Positions 34,066 to 43,744 of a stretch of DNA of 64,000 bases are shown in pieces (the stretch's first letter is position 1; each line of letters starts with the position of its first letter). The stretch is taken from NCBI GenBank assembly GCA_937912025.1, contig CALDOZ010000027.1, positions 53,059-117,058 on the forward strand, read 5' to 3'. The position numbers were made by a program, and so were the translations under genes. The notes under the pieces were generated by a model that was given only the letters and a program-made list of their open reading frames with translations, searched no databases and had not been told where the DNA came from. Source of the stretch: an uncultured Clostridia bacterium (lineage in GTDB: Bacteria > Bacillota > Clostridia > Christensenellales > Borkfalkiaceae).

Positions 34066-35697
34066 TTAAGCGTTTGTTTTAGCATCGTTTATAACTTCTA
34101 CGTTGTCAAGGGCAATTTCTCCGTTTTTAACAGCGTCAAAATCGTCTTCAATTTCTTTTGAAGGTTTTTTAGTTAAAAGTGATACTACAACTATTAATAT
34201 CGATGAGAAGATAAACGCAGGTAAAAGTTCGTAAATAGCAAATACTCCGCCAATTGGGTTGAGTACTAATTTCCAAAGAAATACCATGCCAGCGCCACCT
34301 ACCATACCGGCAACAGCGCCCCATTTAGTAGTTCTCTTCCAGAATAACGAGAAGAGCATTAACGGTCCAAACGTAGCGCCAAAGCCTGCCCATGCAAACG
34401 ATACGATAGAGAAAATAACGCTATTTTCGTCAAGGGCAATAACTATTGCAATAATAGCAATAACTAAAAGAGTAATTCTTGATATCCACATTACTTGCTT
34501 GTCGTTAGCGTCTTTTTTAAATATGCCTTGGAAAATGTTTTTTGAAAAAGCCGACGCTGCAATTAAAAGATACGAGTCTGAAGAACTGATTGTTGCCGCC
34601 AAGATACCAGCCATAATAAATCCTGCTATAATTGGTGGTAAGAAACTTGTTGAAAGGGTAATGAAAATGCTTTCTGATTCCGATGCAGTTTGGTGTATGG
34701 TAGGGAATAAATATCTACCTGCAATACCTATAAACACGGCAACGGCAAGTGAAATGATAACCCAAACAGTAGCAATGCGTCTTGACATTTTAAGTTCAGA
34801 TTCTTTTCTAATTGCCATAAAGCGAAGAAGAACTTGTGGCATACCAAAATAACCAAGACCCCAAGCGAGCATAGAAACAACGCTTAAGAAACCGTAGTCG
34901 CGCGCTTCACCAAATACGGGACTACCAACCGAGTCAATAACTTGTTTGCCCGTTTCAGCGTCTAAAGTAGGACTAGCAAGACCGAAGAATTCAAAAAAGC
35001 CCGGAATATTTTGAGCGTTAGTAAATATAACGTCAAACCCACCTGCTGAAACCACCGCCATTATAACTATTACAACAAGCGCAACAATCATAACTATTGC
35101 TTGCATAAAGTCTGAAACAGATTCCGCTAAGAAGCCACCTAAAAGGGTGTATGCTAAAACGAAAATTGCACCAAGTACCATCATTGCAACGTAAGGAAGC
35201 CCAAACAAATTAGCAAAAAGTTTACCGCAAGTAACGAAACAGCTCGATGCGTATACCGTAAAGAAAATAAGAATAAAAGCGGCGGAAATGGTCATTATAA
35301 TTTTTTTACCACCCTCGCTTTGCTCACCTTCACGGAAACGGTTAGAGAAAAAGTCCGGAAGAGTAATAGAGTTGTTTGCTCTTACACTATAACGGCGTAA
35401 ACGCTTAGATACGATGAGCCAGTTAACGTAAGTACCTATTGCAAGACCAATCGCCGTCCAAAACGCGTCTGCTAAACCGCACCAATAAGCAACGCCAGGA
35501 AGTCCCATCAAGAGCCAACCGCTCATATCGCTTGCTTCGGCGCTCATTGCTGTTACCCAAGGGCCGAGTGAACGACCTCCCAAAAAGTAATTGTCGGTAT
35601 CTTTATTTGCTTTTTTAGCAAAAACAACGCCAATTACTATTACGGCGGTCATATAAATTACCATAGCAATCAAAATTTGTACACTGTCTAAATTCAT
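34066..35697 (-). CDS. putP: Sodium/proline symporter
   Basis: A 543-residue sodium:solute symporter with about 13 membrane helices. The PutP signature NYFLGGRSLGPWVTAMSAEASDMSG is intact, as are GLPGVAYWCG and the conserved SSSDSYLLIAASAFSKNIF in helix 9. It imports proline with Na+. The C-tail is acidic and cytosolic. AGGAG precedes the ATG. The promoter at 35743-35771 is followed by a leader carrying the palindromic GAGCGCGAGCGCGCTC (35710-35725 region). Proline may serve as nutrient or osmolyte. Confidence 0.92.
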   Translation of the reverse strand: MNLDSVQILIAMVIYMTAVIVIGVVFAKKANKDTDNYFLGGRSLGPWVTAMSAEASDMSGWLLMGLPGVAYWCGLADAFWTAIGLAIGTYVNWLIVSKRLRRYSVRANNSITLPDFFSNRFREGEQSEGGKKIIMTISAAFILIFFTVYASSCFVTCGKLFANLFGLPYVAMMVLGAIFVLAYTLLGGFLAESVSDFMQAIVMIVALVVIVIMAVVSAGGFDVIFTNAQNIPGFFEFFGLASPTLDAETGKQVIDSVGSPVFGEARDYGFLSVVSMLAWGLGYFGMPQVLLRFMAIRKESELKMSRRIATVWVIISLAVAVFIGIAGRYLFPTIHQTASESESIFITLSTSFLPPIIAGFIMAGILAATISSSDSYLLIAASAFSKNIFQGIFKKDANDKQVMWISRITLLVIAIIAIVIALDENSVIFSIVSFAWAGFGATFGPLMLFSLFWKRTTKWGAVAGMVGGAGMVFLWKLVLNPIGGVFAIYELLPAFIFSSILIVVVSLLTKKPSKEIEDDFDAVKNGEIALDNVEVINDAKTNA

Positions 35698-35742
35698 AAA
35701 TCTCCTACGAGCGCGAGCGCGCTCAATGACAAATATGTTAAC

Positions 35743-35771
35743 AGTATATATTATTTTGATAAAAAAATCAA
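35743..35771 (-). promoter_or_regulatory. Promoter of putP
   Basis: Minus strand: TTGATT (35766-35771), 17-bp spacer, TATACT (35743-35748). Confidence 0.65.
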
Positions 35772-35841
35772 ATTTTTAACTTAGGTATTAATCATTTTTT
35801 AGGGTAAATGACGCATTTTTATTAAAAAATAACAAATTTTA

Positions 35842-37356
35842 TTAGTTCGTTACCTTGCTTTTAGCAGTTTTTATTCCGTTTAATGCAAAAATATTTTTAA
35901 GTCGCTCTTTTAAAGTTATCGTTTTAAACGCTTTATATCCCATTGTCAGCGCGTTAGGAAGTCCGCCTGGAACTGTTAGCCATTGTGAAGCGATAACGGC
36001 GTTCTTAACGCCTAAAACCTTGTTTGAAAGGTCTTTAGGTAAAGTTTTTGGCGGAAGTGTAAAACTCATAAACTCACCAAGTTTAGCGCCCGTGTATCTA
36101 TAATAGGTATATGGCGTCCAACAATCAAGTAAAGAAATTTTGCCTTTTAGAGTAGGAAAAATTTGTTCAATACACTCCTTTACTGCTTGGCTATATTTAT
36201 TTTTCAAGGCGTTGTATTGCGGTTTGTCTTTGGCTAAATTGATATAGTAGCGCGCAAGACCTTGATTGCAAAAAGTAATAGTTTGAATTACCGTTTTACC
36301 GTTTGGGGCAAAACTTGGCTCGTAAGAATACTCTTTTAGTTTAATTCGCGTTTCGTTTATTAAGTTAGCGTATTTTTTAGGCGTCGTTGTAATATAAGTT
36401 CCCTTAAACGGAAGGTCGGTCACGTCAACGCTAAACGCCGTATGAATTGCCGAAAACCTTTGATATTTTAAGTTTTTGTACCGTTTTAGTAACGCGGTTG
36501 GCATTTTTTTATTTAAGATTTCATTGTAGATAATAAACGGGTCACCAGTAAAAATAAAATAGTCTGATTTTATTTGCTCGCCGTCGCTAAGCGTTAAACT
36601 TTCAATTTTGTTTTTATTATATTTTACCGCCGTCGCTTTTTTATTGTAGACGATTTTTCCGCCAAGGTCTAAAAATTTTTGAGTTACGTTTTTTGCCATT
36701 TTAGGCGAACCGCCGTAAGGTAACGCTCCGTTTCCCGAACAAAAAGTAGATGCCGTTATAATAAGAGCAAGCGCTCCGAAACACCCGTCTATATAATCGG
36801 TAAAAAACTTTTGCAGTAGCGGATGCTTAAATTTTTGCGCCAACTCGTAAAGGTCTAACTTGTAATACTTTATAAGGCAAGGAATAGCGTAAATTTTGTT
36901 TATAAAGTCGCCTATTATATCTCCGCCACCGTTTTTGCTTTTTACCGTGCCAGTTAAAATAGATACTTTTTTAACGGCGTTAATAAAACTTAAAATTTCA
37001 TCGCGGTCAACGGGGGAGAGTTTAAGCATTTGGTCAAGCGTTCTATCTATATCGAAATATAGCGCAACGGATTGACCGTTAAGTTCGCATTTATAAAGAT
37101 ATTCGGCGCTGTATAACTCGTTTTTATTAAAAGCGCCTATTTGTTGCCAAAGTTTAAACGTTTTCGTTAAAGGGTTAGTCCCCGTTAGCCAATGAATACA
37201 GTTATCAATAGTATGTTCTTTTCTTTTCCAACCAATTAAATTACCGCCACTATTTGCGCTTTGCTCGTAAATAGTGACGTTGTGTCCGCTTCTTTGAAGA
37301 AAAATTCCTGCGGAAAGTCCACCAATTCCCGCGCCAATAATAGAAATTTCAGCCAT
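35842..37356 (-). CDS. Phytoene-desaturase-like FAD-dependent oxidoreductase
   Basis: A 504-residue protein with an N-terminal dinucleotide-binding fold G8-A-G-I-G-G13 followed by the acidic end of beta2 (IYEQ) and the NSGGNLIGWKRKEHTIDNCIHWLTG segment seen in phytoene desaturase/all-trans-retinol saturase-like enzymes. The C-terminal PGGLPNALTMGYKAF matches the family's final FAD-binding motif. Homologues are common in Clostridia without carotenoid genes, so the real substrate is not known. CGAGG precedes the ATG. It stands alone, divergent from the HNH gene. Confidence 0.78.
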   Translation of the reverse strand: MAEISIIGAGIGGLSAGIFLQRSGHNVTIYEQSANSGGNLIGWKRKEHTIDNCIHWLTGTNPLTKTFKLWQQIGAFNKNELYSAEYLYKCELNGQSVALYFDIDRTLDQMLKLSPVDRDEILSFINAVKKVSILTGTVKSKNGGGDIIGDFINKIYAIPCLIKYYKLDLYELAQKFKHPLLQKFFTDYIDGCFGALALIITASTFCSGNGALPYGGSPKMAKNVTQKFLDLGGKIVYNKKATAVKYNKNKIESLTLSDGEQIKSDYFIFTGDPFIIYNEILNKKMPTALLKRYKNLKYQRFSAIHTAFSVDVTDLPFKGTYITTTPKKYANLINETRIKLKEYSYEPSFAPNGKTVIQTITFCNQGLARYYINLAKDKPQYNALKNKYSQAVKECIEQIFPTLKGKISLLDCWTPYTYYRYTGAKLGEFMSFTLPPKTLPKDLSNKVLGVKNAVIASQWLTVPGGLPNALTMGYKAFKTITLKERLKNIFALNGIKTAKSKVTN

Positions 37357-37420
37357 AAATACCTCGTGATAGTTTTTATATATTTTTGACTTTTAACTTC
37401 AATTTTATACGGCGTAGTAG

Positions 37421-37449
37421 TTGAAATTTTACTAAAAAAGTTATAAAAT
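37421..37449 (+). promoter_or_regulatory. Promoter of the HNH gene
   Basis: TTGAAA (37421-37426), 17-bp spacer, TAAAAT (37444-37449). The expected start point is the A of the ATG at 37456. Confidence 0.65.
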
Positions 37450-37455
37450 ATTATT

Positions 37456-37902
37456 ATGCAAGAGTTTAAGTTAAATTTTGAAATAGTTCCAACGGGCGCG
37501 TGGAATAATAACCTTCGCGCCGTGCTAAGCAAAAAAGGTTGGGATTTTATTAGAAAAGACGCGTACTCGCGCGCAAACGGTAAATGCGTTATTTGTGGTA
37601 GGGCGGTTAAAAGGCTTGAAGCGCACGAGCGCTGGCATTATAACAAACTTACCGCAACGCAAAAACTTATAGACGTAATCGCTGTGTGTCACGCGTGCCA
37701 TAGCGTAATACATATAGGCAGAACGCAAATTTTAGGTTTTGAAGATGATGCAATCAAGCATTTTCGCCGTGTAAACGGTTGCGATTATCAAGGCTATATA
37801 AAAGCGCTAAGCGACGCAACTCAAAAAAGCGTAGAATTATCAACGGTAGGCGAGTGGAATTTAGACCTTACTTGGCTTGAACGATTTATTAAAAAGGAGT
37901 AA
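37456..37902 (+). CDS. HNH-domain protein, probably leaderless
   Basis: A 148-residue protein with a zinc-type HNH fold: C44-x2-C47, the catalytic-type EAHERW with H57, then C78-x2-C81-H82 and H86. HNH domains cut or bind nucleic acid; whether this one is a nuclease or a structural relative is not clear, and no phage or restriction genes are near. There is no ribosome-binding site, and the ATG lies 6 nt after the -10 box. It sits 3 nt before a flavodoxin-like gene, with AAAGGAG inside its end, so the two are co-transcribed. Confidence 0.75.
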   Translation: MQEFKLNFEIVPTGAWNNNLRAVLSKKGWDFIRKDAYSRANGKCVICGRAVKRLEAHERWHYNKLTATQKLIDVIAVCHACHSVIHIGRTQILGFEDDAIKHFRRVNGCDYQGYIKALSDATQKSVELSTVGEWNLDLTWLERFIKKE

Positions 37903-37905
37903 TTT

Positions 37906-38541
37906 ATGAAGGTATTATTAGTAAACGGTAGTCCAAACAAAAACGGCTCTACAAACGCAGTTTTAACTCAAACCGCTAAATTTTTAAACGAAGAAGGTAT
38001 TGAAACTGAAATTTTTCATATAGGAAGTAGTGCAATATCTGGTTGCTTAGGTTGCGCAAGATGTAAAACTCTCGGTAAATGCTTTATGGATGATATCGTT
38101 AACGAGTTTATTGATAAAGCAAAAGACTTTGACGGATATATTTTTGGCGCTCCTGTACACTATGCGTCAATTAACGGCAATATGTCGGCGTTTTTAGATA
38201 GGGCGTTTTACAGTCAATCGGGCGGACAAAACAACGCTGTATTCAGTCTTAAACCGGGCGCGTCGGTAGTCGTTGCAAGAAGGGCGGGAACAACCGCGTC
38301 TTTTGACCAACTTAATAAATATCTTGCTATTTCCGAAATGACTATAGTTTGTTCAAGGTATTGGAATAACGTTCACGGCGCGTGCGCGGACGACGTTTTA
38401 AAAGACCAAGAAGGCATTGCTACTATGAAAGTTCTTGCTAAAAATATGGCTTACCAACTTAAACTTATAAAAGCGGGTGAAAAGTTAGGTGTTGAAAAAC
38501 CAACTCCCGTTGAAAAAGTAAGAACTAATTTTATTAGATAA
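37906..38541 (+). CDS. Flavodoxin-family NAD(P)H-dependent FMN reductase / iron-sulfur flavoprotein-like
   Basis: A 211-residue protein with the flavodoxin-like FMN phosphate loop NGSPNKNGSTN near the N-terminus, then GCLGCARCKTLGKC, a cysteine cluster as in archaeal-type iron-sulfur flavoproteins, and the FMN-binding GAPVHYASINGNMSAFLDR. It probably transfers electrons from NAD(P)H or ferredoxin to an unknown acceptor. It is the second gene after the HNH protein. A strong terminator follows. Confidence 0.82.
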   Translation: MKVLLVNGSPNKNGSTNAVLTQTAKFLNEEGIETEIFHIGSSAISGCLGCARCKTLGKCFMDDIVNEFIDKAKDFDGYIFGAPVHYASINGNMSAFLDRAFYSQSGGQNNAVFSLKPGASVVVARRAGTTASFDQLNKYLAISEMTIVCSRYWNNVHGACADDVLKDQEGIATMKVLAKNMAYQLKLIKAGEKLGVEKPTPVEKVRTNFIR

Positions 38542-38554
38542 CGTTATTAAATGT

Positions 38555-38590
38555 AAAAGGCTAACGAAAACTTGCTCGTTAGCCTTTTTC
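38555..38590 (+). terminator. Terminator
   Basis: AAAGGCTAACGA / TCGTTAGCCTTT hairpin and T-run. Confidence 0.85.
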
Positions 38591-38655
38591 GTCTTTTAAT
38601 TACAAAATTTTGCAAAACTTTCACAATAATTTGCAATTAAAATTATATAATATTG

Positions 38656-38684
38656 TTGACAAATTTAATAAAAGCGTTTACAAT
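38656..38684 (+). promoter_or_regulatory. Promoter of the RHH-clpB operon
   Basis: Near-consensus TTGACA (38656-38661), 17-bp spacer, TACAAT (38679-38684). No CIRCE or CtsR-like operator is visible. Confidence 0.8.
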
Positions 38685-38708
38685 AAAGTTAACGTAGGAG
38701 GAAATTTT

Positions 38709-39350
38709 ATGTCAAAATCGGTTTACAGTATAATTTTAAACGACGAAGTGGTTTATCTCGTTGATAAAATGGCAAGAATAAACGGGCTTAGCCGTTCTAA
38801 TATGATAGAGCAAATTCTAGCGTCGGCGGTAACGTACGAAACGCCTGAAATTAGGGCAAGCAACGTTTTTGACGAAATTGAAAGGCTAATAAATGCAAGT
38901 AGCAGTATGAGATATCTTGCTCAACCGTCGCAGTATATGGCGTCTATTATGTCGGCGCTTGATTATAGATACAACCCTGCAATTAAGTATAGTGTAGAGT
39001 TGTTTCCTAATTCCGACCATTTAGGGCAGTTAAAGGTAACGCTTAGAACGCAAAACGGCATTTTAATTAACCTAATAAGCGATTTTTATAACTTTTATAC
39101 TTATATTGAAAAAAAGCATTACAACAAAAATGCAAGGCACATGTTTGACGGTGTAAAATTTACAAGGTTATTTGATTTTCCATCTCAAAACGTTAGCGCT
39201 AAAGTATTGGCGCAAAAACTTACCGAATACGTTAAAGATTTTGACGAACTTTTAAACGTTTATTTTAACAATTTAAGCGATGAAAGGCTTGCTTTCGCGT
39301 TAGTTGAAAAAAGGTTTATAGAACTAAAAAATAACGCGATTATAATTTAA
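38709..39350 (+). CDS. Ribbon-helix-helix-like protein preceding clpB
   Basis: 213 residues from the ATG at 38709, chosen because AGGAGG (38696-38701) precedes it and the promoter lies upstream at 38656-38684; any earlier start would be within or before the promoter. The first ~45 residues (SVYSIILNDEVVYLVDKMA, GLSRSNMIEQIL) fit a ribbon-helix-helix DNA-binding fold. The remaining ~165 residues are a helical/beta domain I do not recognise. It lies 37 nt before clpB and shares its promoter. A role as heat-shock regulator of the operon is an inference from position only. Confidence 0.65.
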   Translation: MSKSVYSIILNDEVVYLVDKMARINGLSRSNMIEQILASAVTYETPEIRASNVFDEIERLINASSSMRYLAQPSQYMASIMSALDYRYNPAIKYSVELFPNSDHLGQLKVTLRTQNGILINLISDFYNFYTYIEKKHYNKNARHMFDGVKFTRLFDFPSQNVSAKVLAQKLTEYVKDFDELLNVYFNNLSDERLAFALVEKRFIELKNNAIII

Positions 39351-39387
39351 AAATTTGCGTAAAAAGTTCGTTATTAGGAGGTTTATT

Positions 39388-41982
39388 ATGAATAGTGAAA
39401 AACTTACTCAAAAATCAATTGAAGGCATAAACGGCGCAAGCGTTTTTGCTAAAGAAAACGGCAACCAACAAGTTACCGATTTACACTTATTATACACTTT
39501 AATTAAAGATCAAGACGGTATTAGTAGGCGCTTAATTGATAAAATAACGTCTAATATCATAGGCGTTGAAAACGACCTTAGTATCGCCGTTTCAAAACTT
39601 CCAAAAGTGGCTAATAAAGGCGGAGAGTTTTTATCTAAAGAAATGTCAGACGTGTTTACCATTGCCGAAAAAAGAGCAAAGGAAATGAAAGACGAGTTTG
39701 TGTCCGTTGAGCATTTAATTTTAGGTATTATTGAAAGCCCTTCAAAAGAAATGAAGGTTATACTTAATAAATATTTTATAGATAAAGACAAGTTTTTAAA
39801 GGCGTTACTACAAATTCGCGGTAACGCAAGGGTAACGAGTGATAACCCCGAAAGCACTTACGACGTTTTAAACAAATACGGGCAAGACTTAGTTGAGCGC
39901 GCTCGCCAAAACAAAATTGATCCAGTAATTGGTAGGGACGACGAAATTCGCAACGTCGTTAGAATTTTATCGCGTAAAACTAAAAACAACCCCGTGCTTA
40001 TAGGTGAAGCGGGCGTTGGTAAAACGGCGATTGCCGAAGGTCTTGCAATTCGTATTATGAAAGGCGACGTTCCTGAAAGTTTAAAAGAACGCAAACTGTT
40101 TTCACTTGATATAGGCGCGCTTATAGCGGGGGCTAAATACCGTGGCGAGTTTGAAGAAAGGCTTAAAGCGGTACTTGCAGAAGTTAAAAAATCCCAAGGA
40201 AAAATCATACTTTTTATTGATGAACTTCACACGATTGTAGGCGCTGGAAAGACTGACGGCGCTATGGATGCCGGCAACTTATTAAAGCCTATGCTTGCCC
40301 GTGGCGAACTTCATTGCATAGGCGCAACAACTCTAGACGAATACCGTCAATACATTGAAAAAGATCCTGCTTTAGAGCGCCGTTTTCAGCCCGTTATGGT
40401 AAACGAGCCAACCGTTGAAGATACCATTTCGATACTTCGCGGGCTTAAACAACGTTATGAAGTGTACCACGGTGTAAAAATTAACGATAACGCGATAATT
40501 GCCGCCGCCACTTTATCAAATAGATATATAACGGATAGGTTTTTGCCAGATAAAGCAATCGACCTTATTGACGAAGCGTGCGCTATGATTAAAACGGAAA
40601 TGGATAGTATGCCGTCCGAGATGGATAGCGTTTCGCGTAAAATTATGCAACTTGAAATTGAAGAGGCGGCACTTAAACACGAAACGGATGCTTTATCTCA
40701 AAATAGGCTTAAAATTTTGCAAGACGAAATTGCGTCGCTTAAGGCTGAATACGACGATATGAAGCAAAAGTGGGATAGCGAAAAAAGTGAGATAAATAAA
40801 GTTCAAGCGCTTCGCGAAAGTATCGAAAAAATTAATACCGAAATAGAAAAGGCAGAGCGCGAATACGATCTTAATAGGGCGGCGGAACTTAAATACGGTA
40901 AACTCCCCGAACTCAAAAAGCAACTTGACGTAGCCGAAAAGCAATCTCAAAACGTTAAAAAATCTACTATGCTTCGCGATAAGGTTACCGATGAAGAAAT
41001 ATCTAAAATCGTATCTAAATGGACGGGAATACCCGTAACTAAACTTGTTGAAAGCGAAATGGCAAAACTAATTAACTTAGAAAATATTATGCACCAAAGG
41101 GTTATTGGTCAAGACGAAGCCGTTAAAAAAGTAAGCGATGCAATACTTCGCTCGCGCGCTGGTATTCAAGACCCTAATCGCCCTATAGGCTCGTTTTTAT
41201 TCTTAGGTCCTACGGGTGTTGGTAAAACGGAACTTGCTAAAACGTTGGCGTCTACGCTTTTTGACGACGAGAAAAATATTATTCGTATCGATATGAGCGA
41301 GTATATGGAAAAGCATAGTGTATCGCGTTTGATAGGCGCTCCTCCAGGATACGTTGGCTATGAAGAAGGCGGTCAACTTACCGAAGCCGTTAGACGCAAG
41401 CCGTACTCAGTAGTGTTATTTGACGAAGTTGAAAAAGCGCATTCAGACGTTTTCAACGTATTACTTCAAGTTTTAGACGACGGGCGAATTACCGATTCTC
41501 AAGGTCGCACCGTTGACTTTAAAAATACCGTTATAATTTTAACGTCAAACATAGGCTCGCCGTATATTTTAGAAGGTATAGACGAACTTAGCGGAGAAAT
41601 AACCGACGATGCTAAAGAGCAAGTGTCTACTTTATTAAAACAGCAATTCCGTCCAGAGTTTTTAAATAGGCTTGACGAAATAGTATTTTACAAACCGCTT
41701 ACTCGTGGTGAAATTAAAAAGATAGTAGACTTAATGCTCGTTAGTCTTAAAAAACGCCTTGATGATAAAGAACTTCATTTAGAAATAACTGAAAGCGCAA
41801 AAGAATATATTACAAACGGCGGTTACGACCCTGTTTACGGCGCAAGACCGCTAAAAAGATTTATTCAAACTAACGTTGAAACGCTTATTGCTAAAAAGAT
41901 TATTGCCGGCAACTTAAAGCCTAACGACGTGTTGGTTGTTGATGCAATCGACGGAATTTTAAGCGTAGAAGTTAAAAAGTAA
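39388..41982 (+). CDS. clpB: ClpB, AAA+ disaggregase
   Basis: 864 residues from the ATG at 39388, which has AGGAGG at 39376-39381. Order: Clp N-domain repeats (~1-145), AAA-1 with Walker A G206-T213 and FIDELHTIVGAGKTDGAMDA, ClpB-type coiled-coil middle domain (~400-510), AAA-2 with Walker A G607-T614 and RIDMSEYMEKHSVSRLIGAPPGYVG, and the C-terminal D2-small domain. The coiled coil and lack of a ClpP-binding tripeptide in the right place mark it as the disaggregating ClpB rather than ClpC. With DnaK it rescues aggregated proteins under heat stress. Confidence 0.93.
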   Translation: MNSEKLTQKSIEGINGASVFAKENGNQQVTDLHLLYTLIKDQDGISRRLIDKITSNIIGVENDLSIAVSKLPKVANKGGEFLSKEMSDVFTIAEKRAKEMKDEFVSVEHLILGIIESPSKEMKVILNKYFIDKDKFLKALLQIRGNARVTSDNPESTYDVLNKYGQDLVERARQNKIDPVIGRDDEIRNVVRILSRKTKNNPVLIGEAGVGKTAIAEGLAIRIMKGDVPESLKERKLFSLDIGALIAGAKYRGEFEERLKAVLAEVKKSQGKIILFIDELHTIVGAGKTDGAMDAGNLLKPMLARGELHCIGATTLDEYRQYIEKDPALERRFQPVMVNEPTVEDTISILRGLKQRYEVYHGVKINDNAIIAAATLSNRYITDRFLPDKAIDLIDEACAMIKTEMDSMPSEMDSVSRKIMQLEIEEAALKHETDALSQNRLKILQDEIASLKAEYDDMKQKWDSEKSEINKVQALRESIEKINTEIEKAEREYDLNRAAELKYGKLPELKKQLDVAEKQSQNVKKSTMLRDKVTDEEISKIVSKWTGIPVTKLVESEMAKLINLENIMHQRVIGQDEAVKKVSDAILRSRAGIQDPNRPIGSFLFLGPTGVGKTELAKTLASTLFDDEKNIIRIDMSEYMEKHSVSRLIGAPPGYVGYEEGGQLTEAVRRKPYSVVLFDEVEKAHSDVFNVLLQVLDDGRITDSQGRTVDFKNTVIILTSNIGSPYILEGIDELSGEITDDAKEQVSTLLKQQFRPEFLNRLDEIVFYKPLTRGEIKKIVDLMLVSLKKRLDDKELHLEITESAKEYITNGGYDPVYGARPLKRFIQTNVETLIAKKIIAGNLKPNDVLVVDAIDGILSVEVKK

Positions 41983-42056
41983 CTAAACGCGGTAGTAATA
42001 GTAAAACAAAATTTACACTTAAAACTGTTGCGCCTAAATTAAAAATCACAAAATAA

Positions 42057-42090
42057 AAAAGGTTCGCTTTAAACGAAAGTGAACCTTTTA
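42057..42090. terminator. Bidirectional terminator
   Basis: AAAAGGTTC-g-CTTT / AAAG-t-GAACCTTTT hairpin between clpB and the convergent peptidase gene. Confidence 0.75.
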
Positions 42091-42117
42091 AAATTGGTGT
42101 TTAGTTTAACGTGTACG

Positions 42118-43737
42118 TTAGTTAGAAAATGCTGTAACAAGGCTAATATAAGTATTTTCTTCAAACGGACTAAGCATCTCGGTATCTTCAAGAACTTGTA
42201 AAAGCCCTAAGGAAACGTCGGCATTTTCACATAAATCGATATATTTAGATAGAGCGTTATTATAACCGTCGTCACTTATCACCGCTTCGCTGTAAAGACC
42301 AAGAGCAGAAAGGGCGGAAACGGCGTAACTAACGTAATATATTGGTTGTTGAACTATTGCTCTTTTCCAGTAACCATTAATATTAGAAGTTATATAAGTT
42401 TGAACGAAGTTAGAGCCAAACTCTTCAGTAACCATATTCATAACGGCGTCAAAGTCTTGAGAAGTAAAGTTTGATACGTCGTCGTTAGAAGTAAAAATTT
42501 TAAGTTCAAACTCGTTCATCATTGTAGAAATTATAATGGTGCTAAGCATATCAACGAGCGAGTAAAGTTCAAGCGCTTCAAAAATTTGACTATCAAGTTC
42601 GCCTTCGAGATATCCTAAAAACATTAACTCGTTTGCTTGAGAATTAATTTCGTCGATATCAAGCGGAATATCCGTATCAATATTATTTAAAATTGCATAG
42701 TAGTGGCCAACTTCGTGAAGTATTGTAAACGCGTCTGAATAACCGCTACCAAAATAACAAAACGGTTTTTTAGAGTAAGGCATTAACGCCGTAAACGCGC
42801 CTTCGCGCGCGTTGCTATCGTTTGCTATAATATAGTTTTTGTTTTTGAACATATGATTCATACTATCTTTAGCAGAAGTAGGTAACGATTCTATATAATC
42901 AAAAACGTAATTTTCACCAAGTTCGTTATACGGTGACGACATTATTTTTGCAACAGTTTGTTTTTCCGTTGCCGTAAGGGCGGAATATTTTGACTGAAAC
43001 TCGTTAAATAAGTCCGTGTAAAGTGGAATAATATAAGTTTTAACGTAATTAGTTAAATTAGCTAAAGAAGACGCGTCGTAATCCCTATCATACACAAAAC
43101 TACTTGCGTATTCGTAATAGTTGTCAAACCCCGAAAGCGTTGCAATTTGGCTGTAATTAGTTACCATATCGGCGTAAAGCAAGCCCGTTTGTTCGTTAAA
43201 TTCTTCGTCAGACAACGCGTAATACTCGTCTAAAAGTTTGGTGTTTTCGCTTTCAAGTTCTGTAACCTTGCTAGGAGCGTTAAACATTAGATTAATTTCT
43301 TCTTCAGTCATACCAGCAAAAATTTGGGCTTTTAAAGGACTATCTGAATTATAAACCGTTTTAAATAGAGAAATGTATCCTTCGCGAGCTTTAGTAAAAG
43401 CGGTGGTTGCAAAGTTATAGTTATCTTCGTACTCGGTGTTTTCAAGGTCTGAAAAGTATAAAATTTGCGCAATATAACGTTGCTCGGCGATATAAGTAAA
43501 ACCATTTATAATAGACGGGAGATATGCGTTTGCTTCAATCGCCGTTAAAGCGGTAGGAAGTTTTTGTTTGCCCGTTTCAATAGATTGGTTAAACGATTCA
43601 ACTTCTTGCTCGGTAAGAGTAAAAACTAAAAACTCTTTAGGTTTACCACCTATTGAAATTTCGCAAGCGCAAAGTGAGTATAGCGTAACGCATAGCGTTA
43701 ATATTGTTATTATTATTTTATTAAACGTTTTTTTCAT
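42118..43737 (-). CDS. M3-like oligoendopeptidase lipoprotein, probably leaderless
   Basis: A 539-residue protein with a lipoprotein signal (hydrophobic stretch ending SLCACE) and a zinc protease site HEVGHYYAI at residues ~340-350, followed some 28 residues later by an NELMF segment that fits the third ligand region of M3 peptidases such as oligoendopeptidase F. The overall helical build agrees. It would trim peptides outside the membrane. No ribosome-binding site is seen. The promoter TTGACA-N17-TATACT ends 7 nt before the ATG, pointing to a leaderless transcript. Confidence 0.8.
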   Translation of the reverse strand: MKKTFNKIIITILTLCVTLYSLCACEISIGGKPKEFLVFTLTEQEVESFNQSIETGKQKLPTALTAIEANAYLPSIINGFTYIAEQRYIAQILYFSDLENTEYEDNYNFATTAFTKAREGYISLFKTVYNSDSPLKAQIFAGMTEEEINLMFNAPSKVTELESENTKLLDEYYALSDEEFNEQTGLLYADMVTNYSQIATLSGFDNYYEYASSFVYDRDYDASSLANLTNYVKTYIIPLYTDLFNEFQSKYSALTATEKQTVAKIMSSPYNELGENYVFDYIESLPTSAKDSMNHMFKNKNYIIANDSNAREGAFTALMPYSKKPFCYFGSGYSDAFTILHEVGHYYAILNNIDTDIPLDIDEINSQANELMFLGYLEGELDSQIFEALELYSLVDMLSTIIISTMMNEFELKIFTSNDDVSNFTSQDFDAVMNMVTEEFGSNFVQTYITSNINGYWKRAIVQQPIYYVSYAVSALSALGLYSEAVISDDGYNNALSKYIDLCENADVSLGLLQVLEDTEMLSPFEENTYISLVTAFSN

Positions 43738-43744
43738 ATAAATA

